The notes below the pieces were generated by a model. It was not told where the DNA came from, searched no databases, and saw only the letters and a program-made list of their open reading frames with translations. Of a stretch of DNA of 23,615 nt, positions 1-7,959 are shown in pieces (the first letter of the stretch is position 1; each line of letters begins with the position of its first letter). A program made the translations under genes and the position numbers. Source of the DNA: a bacterium (GTDB lineage: Bacteria > Bacillota > Clostridia > Christensenellales > Aristaeellaceae); the NCBI GenBank assembly GCA_004563405.1, contig SFTH01000032.1:1-23615 (forward strand), in the 5' to 3' direction.

Positions 1-1765
1 GCAGGTGCCGGACTTTCCGTTGTAGGTGGTGACGGTCACGTCCGCCTCGCCCTGCTTCAGGGCGGAGATCCGGCCATTCGCGTCCACGGAGGCGACCTCA
101 GGGTTGGAGGAGGCGAAGGACACTGCGCCCGCAGAGCCCTCGCTCAGGGCGTAGCCCAGCGTATAGGAATCCTCTGCGCCGATGGAGAGCCGTTCCGCAG
201 CGGGCTGAACGCCCTCGGGCGCGGGCTTGATTTCGATGTTTGCGCTCTTCTTCTTGCCGTTGAAGGTGGTGACGGTGACGGTGGCGACGCCGGGCTGTAC
301 GGCGGTCAGCAGGCCCTCGGGGGTCACGGTGGCCGCTTCGCCCGCGCAGGTGAAGGTGGCCTTGCCTGCGCTGCCTCTGGAGAGCTTGTAGCCCAGCTGC
401 ATCGTCTCGCCCACGCCCAGCACCTTCCGGTCGCCGTAGATGCTCACGCTTGTCGGAGCCTTCTTGACCGTCACCTTGACCACGCAGCTCGCGCCGGAGG
501 CGGTTCGAATGGTGATGGTGGTGCTGCCCGCCGCCTTGGCGGTCACCACGCCCTCCGCGCTCACCGTCGCGATGCGCGTGGACTTGCTGGAGTAGCTCAC
601 GCTGTCCTGCGCGCCCTCGGGCAGCAGCGTCCAGTCCGCGACGGACGCCTTTTCCTTGACGCCCAGCGTCAGGCTCTCCGCAGCGGGAACGATGGACTCG
701 GGCAGAACCGTCGCAATTTCGGGCGCGGATGCCACGAGGACCTCCGACACCGCGTAGTGAATCTGTATCGTGGCCAGGAAGCCGTCCTGTTCGACCGTCG
801 CGGTCGCCGGGGCCAGCTCCGCCAGCAAAGTGTTGATCTTTTCTTCCAGGGATTCAATCGCCGCGCCGGCGTTGTAGAGCTTCAGCGCGTCGGTCTGGGA
901 ATCCACGGCGGCGGACAGCAGCGCCCGCAGCGCCTCCAGGCCGTCATAGGCCAGATAACCCTGGCTGCGCACATAGTAGTTGGCCGCCGTGCCCGTGCAG
1001 GCGGGGAGCTCTGGATCCGTCAGGCTGTGGTCCCGCGCCATCGCGGCGTCGGTCAGCGCAAAGTGCCGGCCGAAGCCGCCCTCGCAGTCGTCCATGAACG
1101 CGTCGATGTGCGTCCATTCGCCGTCGAGCAGGGCCACGTTCCACGCGCCGTCCTCCGCCGCAACGACCCGACATTCCAGCCCGGCGGCAGTCATCAGCGC
1201 CTCGAGGGCCTGCGCGTAGCCCGTCGCATCCGCGCTGCCCATCACGAGGGCCGCGTGGGCCGTGCTGTCCGCGCCGGGGGCCACGTTGGCCATGAGCCGG
1301 TCGTAGAGCCAGAGCGCGCGGGCGTAATCCCCGCTCAGGCCCTGGCCGTTCAGGGCGGAGACCCACTGAAGTACGGCCTCCTCCAGCTGCGCCGCCTGCT
1401 GGGCCACGAGGGCATCCTCTGCGGACGCTTCGCCATTGCCCTCCGCGGGCGTGTCCGCGGGCGCTTCGCCGCTGCCCTCCGCGGGCGTGTCTGCGGGTGC
1501 TTCGCCGCTGCCCTCCGCGGGCGTGTCTGCGGGTGCTTCGCCGCTGCCCTCCGCGGGCGTGTCTGCGGGTGCCTCCGCCGGACTCTGCCGCGCCGGATTC
1601 CGCAGGCGCTTCCGCCGGAGACTGAACCTCGATGCTTGCCTCCGCGCCGGTTGCTGCGGCCGATGTGACCTGCGTGGTCTCGTCTGCAAACGTGGGCGCG
1701 CCGCCCAGCAGCAGCGCCAGGCAGAGCAACGCGGACAGTATGCGCAGCTTCATCTTGTTTTTCAT
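1..1765 (-). CDS. Secreted Big_2 (Ig-like) repeat protein with degenerate transglutaminase-like domain; frameshifted, 3' end beyond window
   Basis: ATG at 1765 follows GGAGG at 1777-1781. Residues 1-28 are a signal peptide (Lys-rich start, hydrophobic core LLCLALLLGG, cleavage after TFA). The signal-peptide frame runs to about 1589; the rest is open in the next frame to base 1, so there is one single-base frameshift near 1588. After correction the order is: signal peptide; Pro/Ala/Glu linker with four 12-residue repeats (1429-1572); transglutaminase-like domain (about 1340-1000); a short helical stretch; then at least three Big_2-like repeats ending in TxNGK-type strands (TTFNGKK, TTYNGKS), the last cut by the window edge. 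The transglutaminase core is recognisable (YDRLMANV, TGYAQALEAL, AAGLECRVV, AWNVALLDGEWTHIDAFMDD), but the positions of the catalytic Cys and His hold Ala and Gly; the Asp remains. It is probably a surface-exposed, non-enzymatic binding module. Whether the frameshift is real or a sequence error cannot be told here. Confidence 0.78.
1429..1572 (-). repeat. Four tandem 36-bp repeats encoding APADTPAEGSGE
   Basis: Four back-to-back 36-nt units on the minus strand encode APADTPAEGSGE; the fourth reads TPAEGNGE and leads into ASAED. The repeats form a Pro/Ala/Glu/Gly-rich, presumably unstructured linker between the signal peptide and the transglutaminase-like domain. The unit is a multiple of three, so gain or loss of a copy keeps frame. 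The near identity of the units at DNA level suggests recent slippage or recombination. Confidence 0.9.
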
Positions 1766-1812
1766 TCTATTTTATACCTCCGAATCGTGGCATAATTCAC
1801 CATACTACGCCC

Positions 1813-1841
1813 ATTATAACATCATGCCAGGATTTTCACAA
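1813..1841 (-). promoter_or_regulatory. Promoter of the Big_2/transglutaminase-like gene
   Basis: On the minus strand TTGTGA (1841-1836) is followed after 17 nt by a perfect TATAAT (1818-1813). It lies about 48 bases upstream of the ATG at 1765, with the GGAGG site in between. This is a good match to a housekeeping sigma-A promoter. Confidence 0.75.
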
Positions 1842-1956
1842 GCGCACAGTTGGACATGATTCTGAAGTTTAGACGCTGAAAGTCCGGAAAATGTTGGTAT
1901 AAATGAAAAATTTAATATATTTCCGCTTTTGAAGTGCAAAAAATGGACAAATGCTG

Positions 1957-1962
1957 TATAAT
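1957..1962 (+). promoter_or_regulatory. -10 box of the araD promoter
   Basis: A perfect TATAAT lies 31 bases upstream of the araD ATG. No convincing -35 is seen at 16-18 nt (gtgcaa at 1934-1939 matches only three of six bases), so an activator may be needed, as would suit a sugar gene; that last point is inference. The spacing to the ATG leaves a 5' UTR of roughly 25 nt. Confidence 0.55.
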
Positions 1963-1993
1963 GGAACCATAAATTCGGAAGGGGAGATTGACC

Positions 1994-2689
1994 ATGCTGG
2001 AGCAACTGAAGAAGGAAGTCTATGAAGCGAATATGGAACTGCCGCGCCGCGGGCTGATTACCTACACCTGGGGCAACGTGAGCGGACGCGACGCGGAGAC
2101 GGGCTATTTCGTCATCAAGCCCAGCGGCGTGGATTATGACAAGCTCGCGCCCGAGGACATGGTGGTGGTGGATCTCGAGGGCAACGTGATCGAGGGCAAG
2201 TACCGCCCGTCTTCCGACACGCCCACCCACATCGAGCTCTACAAGAAGTATCCCGAGATCGGTGGCATCGTGCACACCCACTCCCCGGAGGCCACCTCCT
2301 GGGCCCAGGCCGGGCGCAGCATTCCGCTCTACGGCACCACCCACGCGGATTACTTCTACGGCCCGATTCCCTGCGCCCGCAGCCTCACCCGGGCGGAAAT
2401 CGAGGGCGAATACGAGAAGAACACCGGCCTGGTGATCATTGAGACCTTCGAGGAGAACGGCATCAATCCCGTCTATACCCCCGGCGTGCTCTGCTGCAAC
2501 CACGGCCCCTTCACCTGGGGCAAGGACGCGGCCGAGGCCGTGCACAACGCCGTGGTGCTGGAGGAGGTCGCCAAGATGGCCACCAAGACCGAGCTGATCA
2601 ACCCCAGAGTTACCACCGCGCCCGACACCATCCGCGACAAGCACTTCTTCCGCAAGCACGGCGCGAACGCCTACTACGGACAGAAGTAA
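1994..2689 (+). CDS. araD: L-ribulose-5-phosphate 4-epimerase AraD
   Basis: A class II aldolase-family metal enzyme that interconverts L-ribulose 5-phosphate and D-xylulose 5-phosphate, feeding arabinose carbon into the pentose phosphate pathway (cytoplasm). The 231 residues match the E. coli AraD length and align along the whole chain: TWGNVS (25-30), IKPSGVDY (41-48), SSDTPTH (73-79), GIVHTHS (91-97), GTTHADYFYG (114-123), GVLCCNHGPF (164-173) and the C-terminal KHGANAYYGQ. The expected zinc ligands His94, His96 and His170 and catalytic Asp119 are present, offset by one from E. coli. The ATG at 1994 is chosen because GGGGAG lies 7 nt upstream; the in-frame TTG at 1988 sits almost on the SD. 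It stands alone: no araA, araB or transporter is in the window. A close relative acting on another pentulose phosphate (UlaF/SgaE type) is less likely. Confidence 0.93.
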   Translation: MLEQLKKEVYEANMELPRRGLITYTWGNVSGRDAETGYFVIKPSGVDYDKLAPEDMVVVDLEGNVIEGKYRPSSDTPTHIELYKKYPEIGGIVHTHSPEATSWAQAGRSIPLYGTTHADYFYGPIPCARSLTRAEIEGEYEKNTGLVIIETFEENGINPVYTPGVLCCNHGPFTWGKDAAEAVHNAVVLEEVAKMATKTELINPRVTTAPDTIRDKHFFRKHGANAYYGQK

Positions 2690-2726
2690 ACCCTGCGCGC
2701 CGTGCGCTGCTGCGGTTCAACGGAAC

Positions 2727-2772
2727 ACCCCCCGGCCAGCATCCATCGGGCCGGGGGGTTGTATTTGTATGG
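2727..2772 (+). terminator. Intrinsic terminator after araD, possibly bidirectional
   Basis: CCCCCCGGCC (2728-2737) pairs with GGCCGGGGGG (2749-2758) around an 11-nt loop; an A-T pair extends it, and a T-rich tail (TTGTATTTGTAT) follows on the plus strand. It sits between the convergent araD and aroQ genes. On the minus strand the tail is less T-rich (TGTTCCGTT), so termination of the aro operon here is plausible but weaker. Confidence 0.85.
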
Positions 2773-2834
2773 GGGAAGGAGCGAAGGTCGCGCAAGCGCC
2801 GCTCTTCGCGGGCCGGGGACGACTCCGGCTGCGC

Positions 2835-3272
2835 TCAGCGCTTTTCCAGGTATTCCTTCAGCCACAGGATCGCCTGGCGGTAGCCGTCGAGGCCCTGACC
2901 CATGATGGTCTTGACGCAGGCCTTTCCGGCGTAGGAGATCTGGCGGAAGTCCTCGCGCTGGGAGACGTCGGAGATGTGTACCTCCACGGCGGGCAGACCC
3001 ACGGCCTTCAGCGCGTCCAGAATCGCCACGCTGGTGTGGGTGTAGGCGGCGGGGTTGATCACGATGCCGTCCGCGTCGCCGTAGGCCGCCTGAATGCGGT
3101 CGACGATCGCACCCTCGTGGTTGGACTGGAACAGATTCACTTCGATGTTCTCCGCCGCACAGGTGTCGCGCACCAGCTTTTCCAGCGCGGCGTAATCCTG
3201 CCGGCCGTAGATGTTCGGCTCCCGAATGCCCAGCATGTTCAGATTGGGCCCGTTAACAACCAGAAATTTCAT
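2835..3272 (-). CDS. aroQ: 3-dehydroquinate dehydratase, type II (AroQ)
   Basis: Catalyses the third shikimate step, 3-dehydroquinate to 3-dehydroshikimate. The 145 residues are normal for the small dodecameric type II enzyme: NGPNLNMLG (7-15), REPNIYG with Arg17 and catalytic Tyr22, SNHEGAIVD (50-58), NPAAYTHTSVA with Asn73 and His79, and EVHIS with His99. The usual HxSN-HARE stretch reads HISDVSQREDFR, a variant I associate with some Firmicutes. The ATG at 3272 is chosen over upstream in-frame ATGs because GGAGG lies 6 nt before it and the family N-terminus MKFLVVNGPNLN starts there. It overlaps the end of the aroE-aroK gene by 20 nt, indicating translational coupling. Last gene of the operon. 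Confidence 0.95.
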   Translation of the reverse strand: MKFLVVNGPNLNMLGIREPNIYGRQDYAALEKLVRDTCAAENIEVNLFQSNHEGAIVDRIQAAYGDADGIVINPAAYTHTSVAILDALKAVGLPAVEVHISDVSQREDFRQISYAGKACVKTIMGQGLDGYRQAILWLKEYLEKR

Positions 3273-4488
3273 CGTATGCCTCCAGTATCTGCGCGACGGC
3301 ATCCTCCGGCGCGCCCATGTTTTCGACTTCGCAATCCGCAAAGCGGCGGTAGAGGGGCAGCCGCTGCGCGTACAGCGCCTCCGGGGAGTTGCGCTGAGAG
3401 AGGGGCCTGCCCGAAATGGGGAGCAGGGAGAGATCCCGCATCAGGAAGAAGATCGCGCCGTTCTGGTGCAGGGAGGGATAGTTCTCCTCCTGGGTCACGC
3501 AGCCGCCGCCGGTGGAGATCACCAGGCCGGACTGCATGCCCGCGTCGGCGATGGCCCGGGCCTCCACGGCGCGGAATTCCGCTTCGGAGTGCCCGGCGAA
3601 GTACTCCGGGATGGAGCAGCCGATCCGCTCCACGATGAGATCGTCCGTGTCCACGAAGCGCCGGCCGGTTTTCTCCGCCAGCAGCCGGCCGACGGTGGTC
3701 TTTCCGCAGCCGGGCATGCCGACGAGCACGATGTTCTGGGTTTCCCGCTGGAGGGTGGAGAGTACGGCATCGGCGCGCGCGGCGGGAATGGACGCGCCCG
3801 TGAAGCGCTCCGAGGCCGCCCGGGCCTGCTCCACCAGCATCGTCAGTCCGCCCAGACAGGGGATGCCCCGCGCCTGCGCGTCCTGGAGCAGCCGGGTGCG
3901 CGCGGGGTTGTAGATCACGTCCAGCACCGCCTCGAGCTTCGGAAAGTGCCCGAGGGACAGGGGCGCTTCCCCGCAGCGGGGATACATGCCCACCGGCGTG
4001 GTGTTCACCAGTATGCGCGCGTCGGCGTGGCGGTCGAGGTTTTCATAGTTGTCCGCGCCGCTGCGGGAGACGACGATCACGGGATCCGCCCCCGCCGCGC
4101 GCAGGACGTGCTGCACCGTGAGCGAAGCGCCGCCGCTGCCCAGCACCAGCGCCTTCTTGCCCGCGGCGGAGACGTTCAGCCGTTGGAGCATGGCGGAGAA
4201 GCCCGCCGCGTCGGTGTTGTCACCGAAGAGCGTGCCGTCGGCGCGGCGCACCAGCGTGTTCACGCTGCCGATGCCCCGGGCGGATTCGCTCAGCTCCGCG
4301 CAGTAGGGAATGACGGACTTTTTGTAGGGGATGGTCACGTTCAGCGCGTCAAACGCGCCCTCCTTCATGAACGCGTCCAGCGCCTCGGGCTCCACCTCGA
4401 ACAGGTCGTAGGCGTAGTCTCCGAAGAAGGCGTGGATGCGGGGCGAGAAGCTGTGTCCCAGCTTGCGCCCGAGCAGGCCTGCGCGCAC
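3253..4488 (-). CDS. aroE-aroK: Bifunctional shikimate dehydrogenase / shikimate kinase (AroE-AroK fusion)
   Basis: One 411-residue chain carries two consecutive pathway enzymes. Residues 1-245 are AroE (NADPH reduction of 3-dehydroshikimate): GHSFS shikimate site (11-15), NVTIPYK with catalytic Lys56, GSVNT (74-78), DNTDAAGF with Asp93, GSGGAS nucleotide loop (117-122) and NTTPVGMYP. Residues 250-411 are AroK (ATP phosphorylation of shikimate): P-loop GMPGCGKTT (257-265, Lys263), DTDD (280-283), STGGG (325-329), SGRPLS (359-364) and a late QRLPLY. Both active sites look intact. The start is GTG at 4488, one base after the pheA stop, with a strong GGAGGTGAT inside the end of pheA; no ATG fits the AroE N-terminus. 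Fusion would keep the two activities at a 1:1 ratio. Confidence 0.93.
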   Translation of the reverse strand: MRAGLLGRKLGHSFSPRIHAFFGDYAYDLFEVEPEALDAFMKEGAFDALNVTIPYKKSVIPYCAELSESARGIGSVNTLVRRADGTLFGDNTDAAGFSAMLQRLNVSAAGKKALVLGSGGASLTVQHVLRAAGADPVIVVSRSGADNYENLDRHADARILVNTTPVGMYPRCGEAPLSLGHFPKLEAVLDVIYNPARTRLLQDAQARGIPCLGGLTMLVEQARAASERFTGASIPAARADAVLSTLQRETQNIVLVGMPGCGKTTVGRLLAEKTGRRFVDTDDLIVERIGCSIPEYFAGHSEAEFRAVEARAIADAGMQSGLVISTGGGCVTQEENYPSLHQNGAIFFLMRDLSLLPISGRPLSQRNSPEALYAQRLPLYRRFADCEVENMGAPEDAVAQILEAYDEISGC

Positions 4489-4489
4489 G

Positions 4490-5635
4490 TCAGATCACCT
4501 CCGAGTAGCTGCCGAGATAGCGGAATTCCTCGCTGATGTTGTTCAGGTCGTCGATCATGCGCCCGAATTCGCCGGAGTAGACCGAGGTCTCCAGATCGAA
4601 ATAGAACATGAACTGGAAATCCCGCTCGGGGATGGGGCGGCTCTCCAGCTTGGTGATGTTGATGCCCAGGGAATAGAAGCGGCTCAGCGCGCGGCACAGG
4701 GAGCCGGGGCGGTGGGGCAGGGTCATCATCACGCTCGTGCGGTCCGCGCCGGGATAGATCTCCAGATTCTTGGAGATGCAGATGAAGCGGGTGTAGTTGT
4801 TGCCCCGGTCCTGAATGTCGCTCTCAAGGCACTTGAGGCCGTAGAGGGACGCGCAGTCGTAGGAGGCGATGGCGGCGATGTCCGTCCGCCCGGACTTGGC
4901 CACGGCCTCGGCGGCCAGGGCGGTGTTCTCGCAGCGGGTGATTTTGACGTTCGGGCCCAGCTTCTCCAGGTAGCCCGCGCACTGGTTGAGCGCCTGCTCG
5001 TGGGAGAAGATTTCGGTGATGTTTTCCTTCTTCGCGCCCGGCAGGGCCAGCAGGTTGTGGTCGATCTTCAGCCGTGCGCTGCGCACGATGCTGAAGTTGT
5101 GGCGCAGCATCAGGTCGTACACCTGCTTGACCGAGCCCGCGCTGCTGTTCTCAATGGGCAGTATGCCGTACTGGCAGAAGCCGCTCTCGATGGCGGAGAA
5201 CACGCTCTCGAAGCTCTTGAAGTAGAGAATCTGCGGGTTTTTGAACATGCGCCCGCAGGCGATCTGGGAGTACGCGCCCTCGGTTCCCTGGCAGGCGATC
5301 ATGGCGGAGGCGGGGAACAGGCGGGGCGTGTCCTCGATGGCGCGCTCCACCTCGTCCCGCAGGCCGGTCTTCTCCCGGTTCAGATCGCTCTGGTAGCTGC
5401 GGCTGAGCTCAAAGATCATGGAATAGAGCATCTGCACATAGGTCTGCATGTCGGGACGGGCCATCTCCGCCAGCGCGGCCTGCTTCTCCCGTTCCCGCGC
5501 CATGTCCAGCACGGGCAGATGGTTTTGGCGCTTGTAGACGGCCACGTCGGCGGCCACGTCCATGCGCTGCTGGAACAGCTTCACAAGTTCGCTGTCGATT
5601 TCATCAATTTTCATGCGCAGTTCCTGGAGCTCCAT
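4490..5635 (-). CDS. pheA: Bifunctional chorismate mutase / prephenate dehydratase (PheA, P-protein)
   Basis: Converts chorismate to prephenate and prephenate to phenylpyruvate. Three domains are visible in 381 residues: an AroQ-class chorismate mutase helix bundle (1-85, LRMKIDEIDSELVKLFQQR, VAVYKRQ); prephenate dehydratase (about 112-290, GTEGAYSQ, LPIENSSAGSV, the hallmark TRF at 282-284); and a C-terminal ACT domain (about 300-375) with the Phe-binding ESRP motif at 331-334. The ACT domain predicts feedback inhibition by phenylalanine. The usual GAL of the ACT motif reads GSL. ATG at 5635 starts one base after the aroC stop (TGAcATG) with AAGGTGAT upstream. The mutase domain also supplies prephenate to tyrA, which has none of its own. 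Confidence 0.96.
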   Translation of the reverse strand: MELQELRMKIDEIDSELVKLFQQRMDVAADVAVYKRQNHLPVLDMAREREKQAALAEMARPDMQTYVQMLYSMIFELSRSYQSDLNREKTGLRDEVERAIEDTPRLFPASAMIACQGTEGAYSQIACGRMFKNPQILYFKSFESVFSAIESGFCQYGILPIENSSAGSVKQVYDLMLRHNFSIVRSARLKIDHNLLALPGAKKENITEIFSHEQALNQCAGYLEKLGPNVKITRCENTALAAEAVAKSGRTDIAAIASYDCASLYGLKCLESDIQDRGNNYTRFICISKNLEIYPGADRTSVMMTLPHRPGSLCRALSRFYSLGINITKLESRPIPERDFQFMFYFDLETSVYSGEFGRMIDDLNNISEEFRYLGSYSEVI

Positions 5636-5636
5636 G

Positions 5637-6728
5637 TCAAATCACCTTATTCCTTTCCAAAAGTGCGTCTGTAATTGCGATGGCCAGCGCTGCTTCCATG
5701 CAGGGCACGGCCCGGGGGACGATGCAGGGGTCGTGTCGGCCCCGCACCGCGAGAATGGCGTCCTCGCCCCGGCTGAGGGAGACGCTGTTCTGCTCCCGGG
5801 CGATGGAGGGCGTGGGTTTGACGGCCGCCCGGAAGATCAGCGGCATGCCGTTGGTGATGCCGCCCAGAATGCCGCCTGCGTGGTTCGTGCGGGTGCGCAC
5901 CGCGCCGCCGTCCATGTAGAAGGGATCGTTGTCTTCGCTGCCCCGCATGCGGCCGGCCTCGAAGCCTGCGCCGAATTCCACGCCCTTCACCGCGGGAATG
6001 GCGAAGACGATGCGCGCGATCCGGTTCTCCATGCCGTCAAACATGGGATCGCCCAGCCCCGCGGGCAGGCCCACGGCTGCGCACTCGATCACGCCGCCCA
6101 CGGAGTCGAGCGCCTCCTTCGCGGCGCGGATTTCATCCTGCATCTGCGCGGCGGCCCCGTCGTCCAGAACGGGGAAGGGCTTTGCTGCGGCGCGCTGCAG
6201 GGCTTCGGGAGTGAGGCCGGTCACGGAGAAGCCCGCTTCAGATGCGCCGCCGACGCGCAGGATGTGCGCGCCCACGAATATGCCGCGCTTCTCCAGCAGC
6301 TGCTTGCAGATACCGCCCGCGACGCACAGCGGCGCGGTGAGGCGGCCGGAGAAGTGTCCGCCGCCGGAGACGTCCTGAAAGCCGCCGTACTTTACATGGG
6401 CGGTGTAATCCGCGTGGCCGGGACGGGGAACATCCCGCAGGTTTTCGTAGTCCCCGGAGCGGGTGTTGGTGTTGCGGATCACGGCGCACAGGGGCGCGCC
6501 GCAGGTCGTGTCGTTCACCAGGCCCGAGAGGAATTCCGGCGCGTCCGCCTCCTTCCGGGGCGTGGACCAGGCGTTTCCCCCCGGCGCGCGCCGGGCGAGG
6601 AAGGCCTGAAGCGCCTCCATGTCAATCCGCTCCCCGGCGGGCAGACCGTCGATCACCACGCCGATGCCGCCCGAATGGGACTGGCCGAAGATGGAGATCC
6701 GAAGGTTTCCGTCAAAGCTGCTGCTCAT
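5637..6728 (-). CDS. aroC: Chorismate synthase (AroC)
   Basis: Last common step: removes phosphate from EPSP to give chorismate, using reduced FMN. The 363 residues contain GQSHSGGIG (15-23, His18), the RPGHADYT block (102-109, His105), KYGGFQDVSGGGHFSGR (113-129) and later NHAGGILGGITNGMP. The GGGHFSGRLTAPL version of the usual GGRaSaRET block marks a divergent AroC subgroup that I associate with clostridia. The start is set by the SD: GAGGAGG directly abuts the ATG at 6734 (no spacing) but lies 6 nt before the ATG at 6728. The gene begins inside the end of aroA (17-nt overlap). Confidence 0.95.
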   Translation of the reverse strand: MSSSFDGNLRISIFGQSHSGGIGVVIDGLPAGERIDMEALQAFLARRAPGGNAWSTPRKEADAPEFLSGLVNDTTCGAPLCAVIRNTNTRSGDYENLRDVPRPGHADYTAHVKYGGFQDVSGGGHFSGRLTAPLCVAGGICKQLLEKRGIFVGAHILRVGGASEAGFSVTGLTPEALQRAAAKPFPVLDDGAAAQMQDEIRAAKEALDSVGGVIECAAVGLPAGLGDPMFDGMENRIARIVFAIPAVKGVEFGAGFEAGRMRGSEDNDPFYMDGGAVRTRTNHAGGILGGITNGMPLIFRAAVKPTPSIAREQNSVSLSRGEDAILAVRGRHDPCIVPRAVPCMEAALAIAITDALLERNKVI

Positions 6729-7959
6729 GTGCATCCTCCTCGCTGAGCTCCACGCAGCCGCCCAGGGCTGCGAAATCCCGCCAGAAGCCGGGATAGGACT
6801 TGTTTACGGACTCCGCGCCCCGCAGAACCACTTCCTCCGCGCAGGCAATGGAGGCCAGGGCCACCATCATGGCGATGCGGTGGTCGCCGAAGGCGTCTAC
6901 GCTTCCGCCCCGCAGGCGGCGCGCATGTACGATCAGCCCATCCGCCGTCTCCTCCGCCGCGCCGCCCAGGGCGTTGAGCGTCCGGGTGACGGCGGCGAGC
7001 CGGTCGGATTCCTTGATGCGCAGGCGTTCGGCGTGAACGACCCGCAGGGATTGTCCCCGGGCGCAGGCGCAGGCCGCCATCGCCGGAACCATGTCGGGCG
7101 TGTCCGCCGCGTCCAGCACACATTCGTCCGCTCCGGCGCGGGCGAGGGCCCGCAGCGCGTCCACGATCTTCCGGTCGCCCTGGGCGGAATCCGCGTCCAG
7201 CCCGGTCATCTTCACCGCGCAGTCCGGCAGTGCGTCCGCGCACAGCCAGAACGCCGCGTTCGACCAGTCGCCGCCCACCCGGACCGCGCCCGGGGAGCAG
7301 AAGCGGGGCCGTCCCGTCACGATAAAGCCGTCCGCCGTGCGACGGGGCGTTGCGCCGAAGCGGCCGAGGGCCTGAAGGGTCATCTCCACATAGCTCGCGG
7401 ACTCCATCTCCCCCTCGATGCGCAGCACGCTCTCCCCCTCCAGCAGGGACAGGGCAAAGAGCATGCCCGAGATATACTGAGAGGACACGTTGCCCGGAAG
7501 TTCATATTTGCCGGGGCGCAGCTGTCCGCAGATGCGCAGCGCGTTTTTCTCCGGGCGGGAGAGGGCGCAGCCGCCCCGCTCCAGCTCCCGGTCCAGCGGC
7601 GCGATGGGCCGCTGCGGCAGCCGCCCGTGCAGGATGAAGCGCGCATCGACGCCCAGCGCCGCTGCCACAGGCAGCAGGAAGCGCAGCGTGCTTCCGCTCT
7701 CGCCGCAGTCCGCCTCGCAGCGCGCTGCGGGCGTGCGGATGGGATGGACCCGGATGCAGTCCGCCTCCCGGGCGATCTGCGCGCCGAAGGCCGTCAGACA
7801 GCGCAGCGTTGCGTCGATGTCCTGGGAGCCGGGGCCCATGCGGATCTGCGTGGGCGCGTCCGCCAATGCCGCGCAGATGAGCATGCGGTGCGCCTCGGAC
7901 TTCGAGGGGATGGCCGCCACCTCGCCCCGCAGGGAGCGGGGCCGGATCCGGGCGATCAC
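6712..7959 (-). CDS. aroA: 3-phosphoshikimate 1-carboxyvinyltransferase (EPSP synthase, AroA)
   Basis: Joins PEP to shikimate 3-phosphate. The 415 residues show the EPSPS landmarks: IPSKSEAHRML (17-27, Lys20/Ser21), GESGSTLRFLLP (86-97), PGNVSSQYISGML, GDWSNAAFWL, RIKESDRL, DHRIAMMVALASI and a final ESVNKSYPGFW. The start is GTG at 7959, giving the 4-nt GTGA overlap with the aroB stop; the frame upstream of this only reads through aroB and shows no EPSPS features. No clear SD precedes the GTG, so expression probably depends on coupling to aroB. The glyphosate/PEP loop differs from E. coli (LGNAGTAMRP): Gly96 is kept, but the Pro101 position is Phe. Confidence 0.94.
   Translation of the reverse strand: MIARIRPRSLRGEVAAIPSKSEAHRMLICAALADAPTQIRMGPGSQDIDATLRCLTAFGAQIAREADCIRVHPIRTPAARCEADCGESGSTLRFLLPVAAALGVDARFILHGRLPQRPIAPLDRELERGGCALSRPEKNALRICGQLRPGKYELPGNVSSQYISGMLFALSLLEGESVLRIEGEMESASYVEMTLQALGRFGATPRRTADGFIVTGRPRFCSPGAVRVGGDWSNAAFWLCADALPDCAVKMTGLDADSAQGDRKIVDALRALARAGADECVLDAADTPDMVPAMAACACARGQSLRVVHAERLRIKESDRLAAVTRTLNALGGAAEETADGLIVHARRLRGGSVDAFGDHRIAMMVALASIACAEEVVLRGAESVNKSYPGFWRDFAALGGCVELSEEDAHEQQL

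Noticed and set aside
1429..1572. 36-bp repeats as a CRISPR array
   Set aside because: The units are directly adjacent with no spacers and encode an in-frame peptide repeat.
1988..1993. TTG at 1988 as the araD start
   Set aside because: It lies one base from the SD, and the family N-terminus begins at the ATG at 1994.
6729..6734. Upstream ATG at 6734 as the aroC start
   Set aside because: It touches the GAGGAGG site with no spacing; the ATG at 6728 has proper 6-nt spacing.
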